NCBI RefSeq assembly: GCF_036231965.1
Contig: NZ_CP109499.1
Span: 7,254,001 to 7,318,000, forward strand
Length of the DNA: 64,000 nt
Direction: 5' to 3'
DNA from: Streptomyces sp. NBC_01428
GTDB taxonomy: Bacteria; Actinomycetota; Actinomycetes; Streptomycetales; Streptomycetaceae
Numbering within the stretch: the first letter of the stretch is position 1; every line of letters starts with the position of its first letter. The position numbers and the translations under genes are program-made. This document shows positions 59,734 through 64,000 of the stretch, piece by piece. The notes beneath the pieces were generated by a model. It had not been told where the DNA came from, made no database searches, and saw only the letters and a program-made list of their open reading frames with translations.

Positions 59734-60813
59734 GTGTCATCCAGGCTTGAGGCCGACCATCTGTACAAGGTGTTCGGAAGACGACCAGAAGCGGCCGTGG
59801 AGCGGCTCCGTGACGGAGTCGACCGTGAGGAACTGCGCGCCGACGGCACCACCGCCGCCGTGATCGACGCGTCCTTCACCGTCGAGCCGGGCCAGATCTT
59901 CGTCGTCATGGGCCTGTCCGGATCCGGCAAGTCCACGCTGCTGCGCATGCTCAACGGACTGCTGGAGCCCACCGCCGGGCACGTGCGCTTCGACGGCCAG
60001 GACCTGACCGGACTGAGCGCCCGCGACCTGCGCGAGGTCCGCTCCCGCAAGATCAGCATGGTCTTCCAGCACTTCGCGCTGTTCCCGCACCGCAGCGTGC
60101 TGGAGAACGCGGCCTACGGCCTGGAGGTCCAGGGCGTCCCGGCCGCCGAGCGCAAGGAGCGGGCGACCAAGGCCCTCGAACTGGCCGGCCTCGCCGGCTG
60201 GGAGAAGTCCTGGCCCGACGAGCTGTCCGGCGGTATGCAGCAGCGCGTGGGTCTCGCCCGCGCGCTCGCCACCGACGCCGACCTGCTGCTCATGGACGAG
60301 TCGTTCAGCGCCCTCGACCCGCTGATCCGCCGCGACATGCAGGACCAGCTGATCGAGCTCCAGAAGAAGCTGAAGAAGACCATCGTCTTCATCACCCACG
60401 ACCTGAACGAGGCCATGCGCCTGGGCGACCGGATCGCCGTCATGCGCGACGGCCGCATCGTCCAGATAGGCAGCGCCGAGGACATCCTCGTGCGCCCCGC
60501 CGACGACTACGTCGCCTCCTTCACCCAGGACGTCGACCGCTCGCGTGTACTGACCGCGGGCGCCGTCATGGACACCGCGATACGCGGCGACGAGGCCGAC
60601 TGCGCCTGCGAGACCGCCGCGCCGGACACCTCCTTCGTGGACCTCTGCGCGATCAGCGCCCGCCTCACCCACCCGGTCGCGGTCGTCGACAAGAAGCACA
60701 CCCTCGTCGGGGTCGTCCCCCGGCAGCGCCTCGTCGGCTTCCTCGGCGACGAGCAGGGCACGCCCGAGCCGTGTCCCAGCCCGCGGAACGAGGAGGTGAA
60801 GGCCGGTGCCTAG
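59734..60813 (+). CDS. proV: Glycine-betaine/proline-type ABC transporter ATPase
   Basis: 359 residues from GTG 59734 with GAGAGG upstream. Walker A GLSGSGKST, signature LSGGMQQRV and Walker B LLLMDESFSALD. The sequence ends with a CBS-like/regulatory tail (about 285-345) as in ProV/OpuA. It energises uptake of osmoprotectants. It overlaps the next gene by eight bases and is the first gene of a two-gene transport unit. Confidence 0.95.
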   Translation: MSSRLEADHLYKVFGRRPEAAVERLRDGVDREELRADGTTAAVIDASFTVEPGQIFVVMGLSGSGKSTLLRMLNGLLEPTAGHVRFDGQDLTGLSARDLREVRSRKISMVFQHFALFPHRSVLENAAYGLEVQGVPAAERKERATKALELAGLAGWEKSWPDELSGGMQQRVGLARALATDADLLLMDESFSALDPLIRRDMQDQLIELQKKLKKTIVFITHDLNEAMRLGDRIAVMRDGRIVQIGSAEDILVRPADDYVASFTQDVDRSRVLTAGAVMDTAIRGDEADCACETAAPDTSFVDLCAISARLTHPVAVVDKKHTLVGVVPRQRLVGFLGDEQGTPEPCPSPRNEEVKAGA

Positions 60814-63421
60814 GATCCCCTTCGGCGACTGGGTCAACGACGCGGTCGACTGGCTGCTGAACCACATGGCGTGGCTCTTCGACTTCCTCAAGACCGTCTT
60901 CTCCGGCACCTACGACGGCATCGACGCCGTCCTCCAGGCGCCCCAGCCCCTCCTCCTCGCCGGCATCTTCGCCGTCATCGCCTTCTGGCTGCGCGGCACC
61001 TCGGCCGGTGTCCTCACCTTCGTGGGCTTCGCCTTCATCGACTCCCTCGAACTGTGGGAGGACGCGATGGTGACCCTCTCGCTGGTCCTCGTCGCGACAC
61101 TCATCGCGCTCGTCATCTCGGTGCCCGTCGGCATCTGGGCGGCCCGCTCCGACCGGGTCAGCGGCATCGTCCGGCCCGTGCTCGACTTCATGCAGACGCT
61201 GCCCGCGATGATCTACCTCATCCCGGCGATCCTGTTCTTCGGCACCGGTGCCCCCGCCGGCATCGTCGCCACCCTGATCTTCGCGCTGGCCCCCGGTGTC
61301 CGCATGACCGAGCTGGGCATCCGGCAGGTCGACAAGGAACTGGTCGAGGCCGCCGACGCGTTCGGCACCACCCCGCGCAACACCCTGCTGCGCATCCAGC
61401 TTCCGCTGGCGCTCCCCACCGTCATGGCGGGCGTCAACCAGGTCATCATGCTCGGCCTGTCCATGGCCGCCATCGCGGGCATGGTCGGCACCGGCGGTCT
61501 CGGCGGCGACGTCAACGAGGCCATCGGCCAGCTGAACGTCGGCCTCGGCTCCGAAGCCGGCGTCGCCATCGTCATCCTCGCCATCTACCTCGACCGCATG
61601 ACCAGCGCGCTGGGCACCCAGGTCTCCCCGCTCGGCCGTCGCGCCGCCGCCAAGGCGCGCGCCGCACAGGGCCTGAAGATCTGGTCGTACCGCCCGCGTC
61701 CCGTCGTGGCCATGGCGGGTGTCGTCGTCCTCGCCCTCGTCGCGGGCGGCATGGGTGTCTTCGGCGGCACGGGCACGACCTCCACCGCCGCCGACGGCGA
61801 GAACGTCGGCCAGGGCAAGAAGGTCACCATCGGCTACATCCCCTGGGACGAGGGCGTCGCCTCCACCTTCCTCTGGAAGGAGATCCTGGAGGAGCGCGGC
61901 TACCAGGTCGACGTCAAGCAGTTCGACGCCGGCCCGCTCTACACCTCGCTCGCCCAGGGCGACGTCGACTTCGAGACCGACTCCTGGCTGCCGACCACGC
62001 ACGCGCAGTACTGGAAGAAGTACGGCAAGCAGCTCGACGACCTGGGCTCCTGGTACGGCCCGACGTCCCTGGAGCTGTCGGTGCCCGCCTACATGAAGGG
62101 CATCGACTCCCTGGAGGACCTCAAGGGCAAGTCCGGCACCTTCGGCGGCAAGATCACCGGCATCGAGTCCAGCGCCGGAATGATGGGCCTGCTCAAGACC
62201 AAGGTCCTCAAGGCGTACGGCCTCGACAAGGAGTACAAGGTCGTCGACAGCTCCACGCCGGCGATGCTGGCCGAGCTGAAGCGCGACTACGCCGCGAAGA
62301 AGCCGATCGTCGCCACCCTCTGGTCGCCGCACTGGGCCTACAGCGACTACAAGCTGAAGAAGCTCAAGGACCCGAAGGGCGCCTGGGGCAAGGGCGACGG
62401 CGTGCACACGCTGTCCCGCAAGGGCTTCGCCAAGGACAACCCGGTCGTCGGCCAGTGGCTGAAGAACTTCAAGATGACCGAGAAGCAGCTCACCGACCTC
62501 GAGGCCGAGATCAACAAGGTCGGCAAGGGCAAGCAGCAGGACGCCGTACGCGCCTGGCTGAAGAAGAACCCCGGCGTCGTCGACAAGCTGGCCCCGGTCA
62601 AGAACGCTTCCGCCGCGGCCCCGGCCGAGGCCAAGCGCGCCGTGGACGTCGCCTGGTTCCCCTGGGACGAGGACGTCGCCGTCACCTACCTCTGGAAGAA
62701 CGTGCTGGCCCGTCGCGGCTACACGCTCAACCTCAAGCAGATGGACGTCGGCCCCGTGTACACCGGCCTGGCCTCCGGCGACCTCGACCTCAACTTCGAC
62801 GCCTGGCTGCCGTACGCCCAGTCCAACTACTGGAACCAGCACAAGAACGACCTCAAGGACCTCGGCACCTGGTACAAGCCGACCTCCCTGGAGATCGCGG
62901 TGCCCTCGTACGTGAAGGACGTCAAGTCCCTCGCCGACCTCAAGGGCAAGTCGAAGACCTTCGGCGGGAAGATCATCGGGATCGAGCCGGGCACCGGTGA
63001 GATGAACCTCCTGAAGAAGAAGGTCCTTCCGGGCTACGGCCTCGACAAGGAGTACAAGGTCGTCGACGGCTCGACGCCCGCGATGCTCGCCGAGCTGAAG
63101 CGCGCGTACGCCAAGAAGGAGCCGATCGCGGTCGTGCTGTGGTCGCCGCACTGGGCCTACAGCGAGTACAAGCTCACCAAGCTCGCCGACGACAAGAAGC
63201 TGTTCGGCGAGGGCAACACGATCCGCACCATCTCCAGCAAGAAGTTCCCGGGCCAGTACCCGAAGCTCACCGAGTGGATCAAGAACTTCAGGATGAGCGA
63301 GGCCGAACTCGGCAGCCTGGAGAGCGAGATCAAGCAGCGCGGCCAGGGGCACGAGGAGGACGCCGTGTCCGCCTGGCTCAAGGAGCACCCGGACATGGTG
63401 CAGCGGATGACTCCGCAGTAG
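60806..63421 (+). CDS. ABC permease fused to two glycine-betaine-binding domains
   Basis: 871 residues from GTG 60806 with AGGAGG nine bases upstream. The N-terminal part (about 1-290) is a ProW-type permease with 6 or 7 helices and an EAA-like loop (ELVEAADAFGTTPRN). After a membrane-anchoring helix (about 305-325) come two OpuAC-type substrate-binding domains (about 340-600 and 612-865). The two are homologous: VTIGYIPWDEG and VDVAWFPWDED openings, LYTSLAQGDVDFETDSWLP and VYTGLASGDLDLNFDAWLP, and LWSPHWAYS in both. The dual-receptor arrangement is uncommon. Each functional transporter would carry up to four receptors. Confidence 0.95.
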   Translation: MPRIPFGDWVNDAVDWLLNHMAWLFDFLKTVFSGTYDGIDAVLQAPQPLLLAGIFAVIAFWLRGTSAGVLTFVGFAFIDSLELWEDAMVTLSLVLVATLIALVISVPVGIWAARSDRVSGIVRPVLDFMQTLPAMIYLIPAILFFGTGAPAGIVATLIFALAPGVRMTELGIRQVDKELVEAADAFGTTPRNTLLRIQLPLALPTVMAGVNQVIMLGLSMAAIAGMVGTGGLGGDVNEAIGQLNVGLGSEAGVAIVILAIYLDRMTSALGTQVSPLGRRAAAKARAAQGLKIWSYRPRPVVAMAGVVVLALVAGGMGVFGGTGTTSTAADGENVGQGKKVTIGYIPWDEGVASTFLWKEILEERGYQVDVKQFDAGPLYTSLAQGDVDFETDSWLPTTHAQYWKKYGKQLDDLGSWYGPTSLELSVPAYMKGIDSLEDLKGKSGTFGGKITGIESSAGMMGLLKTKVLKAYGLDKEYKVVDSSTPAMLAELKRDYAAKKPIVATLWSPHWAYSDYKLKKLKDPKGAWGKGDGVHTLSRKGFAKDNPVVGQWLKNFKMTEKQLTDLEAEINKVGKGKQQDAVRAWLKKNPGVVDKLAPVKNASAAAPAEAKRAVDVAWFPWDEDVAVTYLWKNVLARRGYTLNLKQMDVGPVYTGLASGDLDLNFDAWLPYAQSNYWNQHKNDLKDLGTWYKPTSLEIAVPSYVKDVKSLADLKGKSKTFGGKIIGIEPGTGEMNLLKKKVLPGYGLDKEYKVVDGSTPAMLAELKRAYAKKEPIAVVLWSPHWAYSEYKLTKLADDKKLFGEGNTIRTISSKKFPGQYPKLTEWIKNFRMSEAELGSLESEIKQRGQGHEEDAVSAWLKEHPDMVQRMTPQ

Positions 63422-63920
63422 TCGCCGAGCGGTTCACCCCCAAGGGTGGTGGACGGTTCACTCCGAGGGGTGGTCCTCGTCGTACGGGTCCTTTGACCCG
63501 TGGGGCGGGGGCCACCCCTCGTCGTGGTCCCGTCGCCCGTCTCCGCCCGTCCGGGCCGCCGCGGGTCCGCACGTGCGGACGACACGGCCCGTGATGCCGT
63601 ACTGACGTACGGGAGGGATCCGGACAACCGCGCCGGCGACGGACGACCCCGTGATCTCCGGCGAACTCCCGGCCCACGGCCGCCGGTCACGGTCCTGCGG
63701 ACCCGGCACGCCTTCCGCTCCGGTGCCGCGCCCCGAGGGGCGGGCGGGCGCTCGTTCTGGCGCGAACTGTAACCCTCACACTCCCTCGATGTGACAGCGA
63801 TGTGACGGGTCCATGAAACGGTTTGCCGAACATGCGTAGGGTGCAGACAACTCATCAGAAGGAGCGGGCCGGAAACCGGGCGGTTCGCGGACCGACGAGA
63901 CGAGGGAGGGAGCCGGAGCG
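63422..63920. other. Intergenic region between the betaine transporter and the XRE gene
   Basis: 499 bases. It holds a 24-bp imperfect tandem repeat (63431-63454 and 63455-63478), a large composite hairpin (63464-63521), a stretch with no convincing genes, a doubled CGATGTGAC (63788-63796 and 63799-63807) and a possible -10 TAGGGT at 63837-63842 for the XRE gene. Confidence 0.5.
63464..63521 (+). terminator. Composite hairpin after the betaine transporter
   Basis: Outer arms CGAGGGGTGG (63464-63473) and CCACCCCTCG (63512-63521) enclose an inner perfect hairpin ACGGGTC-CTTT-GACCCGT (63484-63501). Located 42 bases past the stop codon, it probably acts as terminator or mRNA 3' end. Confidence 0.6.
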
Positions 63921-64000
63921 ATGGGCGACCACAAAGAACAACCGCTTCGCGTGGGCGCGGCCGTGCGCCGAAGGCGCCGGGCGCTGCGACTCACCCTCGC
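63921..64000 (+). CDS. XRE-type regulator, 5' end only
   Basis: ATG 63921 is preceded by GAGGGAGGGAG about 8-18 bases upstream, and the frame reads MGDHKEQPLRVGAAVRRRRRALRLTLA up to the window edge. This is the typical opening of an XRE/Cro-type HTH protein (VGAAVRRRRRALRLTLA is the first helix pair). The family is inferred from 26 residues only, so cupin-associated or other XRE types cannot be told apart. Truncated by the window. Confidence 0.7.
   Translation, partial: MGDHKEQPLRVGAAVRRRRRALRLTL

Noticed and set aside
1..64000. tRNA, rRNA, CRISPR, IS or prophage elements
   Set aside because: No conserved tRNA arms or CCA ends, no repeat-spacer arrays and no transposase or integrase sequences noticed; the endonuclease VII-like gene is the only phage-like piece and stands alone.

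Overview
The window is about 64 kb of a high-GC actinomycete chromosome, almost certainly Streptomyces. The signs are strong codon bias, many GTG starts, a Pup-proteasome locus, a conservon with a P450, and a gylR-glpF-glpK-glpD cluster. Gene order follows the region I remember from S. coelicolor around SCO1620-SCO1663, read in reverse. That comparison is from memory, not from a search. I saw no rRNA or tRNA genes, insertion sequences, prophage or CRISPR array.

Layout. 1-8.0 kb (minus strand): start of a truncated gene, a PAC2-family protein, a GntR/FCD regulator, and the glycerol operon glpF-glpK-glpD with its IclR regulator gylR. 8.2-16.3 kb (plus): metH, a HAD hydrolase and two paralogous solute-binding lipoproteins without transporter partners. 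16.4-18.05 kb (minus): a RecB-family nuclease followed by an orphan response regulator. 18.3-22.0 kb (plus): a site-2-type protease with CBS domains, the tRNA m1A58 methyltransferase and a small exported protein. 22.1-36.3 kb: a ferredoxin, then the pupylation-proteasome region arc, dop, pup, an endonuclease VII-like gene, prcB, prcA, a LacI regulator and MFS transporter pair, pafA, two FKBP-type prolyl isomerases, and the WYL regulators pafB and pafC. 36.5-42.2 kb: two small proteins, tatA, tatC, a lipid-kinase family protein and a HelY-type helicase. 42.3-49.9 kb: a biotin carboxylase/DUF1989/allophanate hydrolase operon (probably guanidine rather than urea use) with a divergent TetR gene. 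50.2-54.8 kb: the five-gene conservon cvnABCDE (rar/cvn9 type). 54.8-64 kb: a pseudouridine synthase, an APC permease, a siderophore-interacting protein, a 5'-3' exonuclease, a glycine-betaine ABC transporter with a permease-SBP-SBP fusion, and the first codons of an XRE-type regulator.

How the parts connect. PafB and PafC are known in mycobacteria to activate promoters of the form TGTCRGTG-N8-TAnnnT after DNA damage. I found this element, with the right spacing, directly before the RecB-like nuclease and the helicase. A one-mismatch version precedes the 5'-3' exonuclease and a weaker version precedes pup. The window therefore appears to carry the regulator, several DNA-repair targets and the Pup system together. 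Separately, a 22-bp palindrome lies before the DUF1989/carboxylase operon and again, nearly unchanged, before the APC permease 8 kb away. This suggests one TetR regulon for uptake and breakdown of the same nitrogen compound. Other visible control sites include a pair of GylR-type operators, a GntR palindrome, a LacI-type repeat and an iron box.
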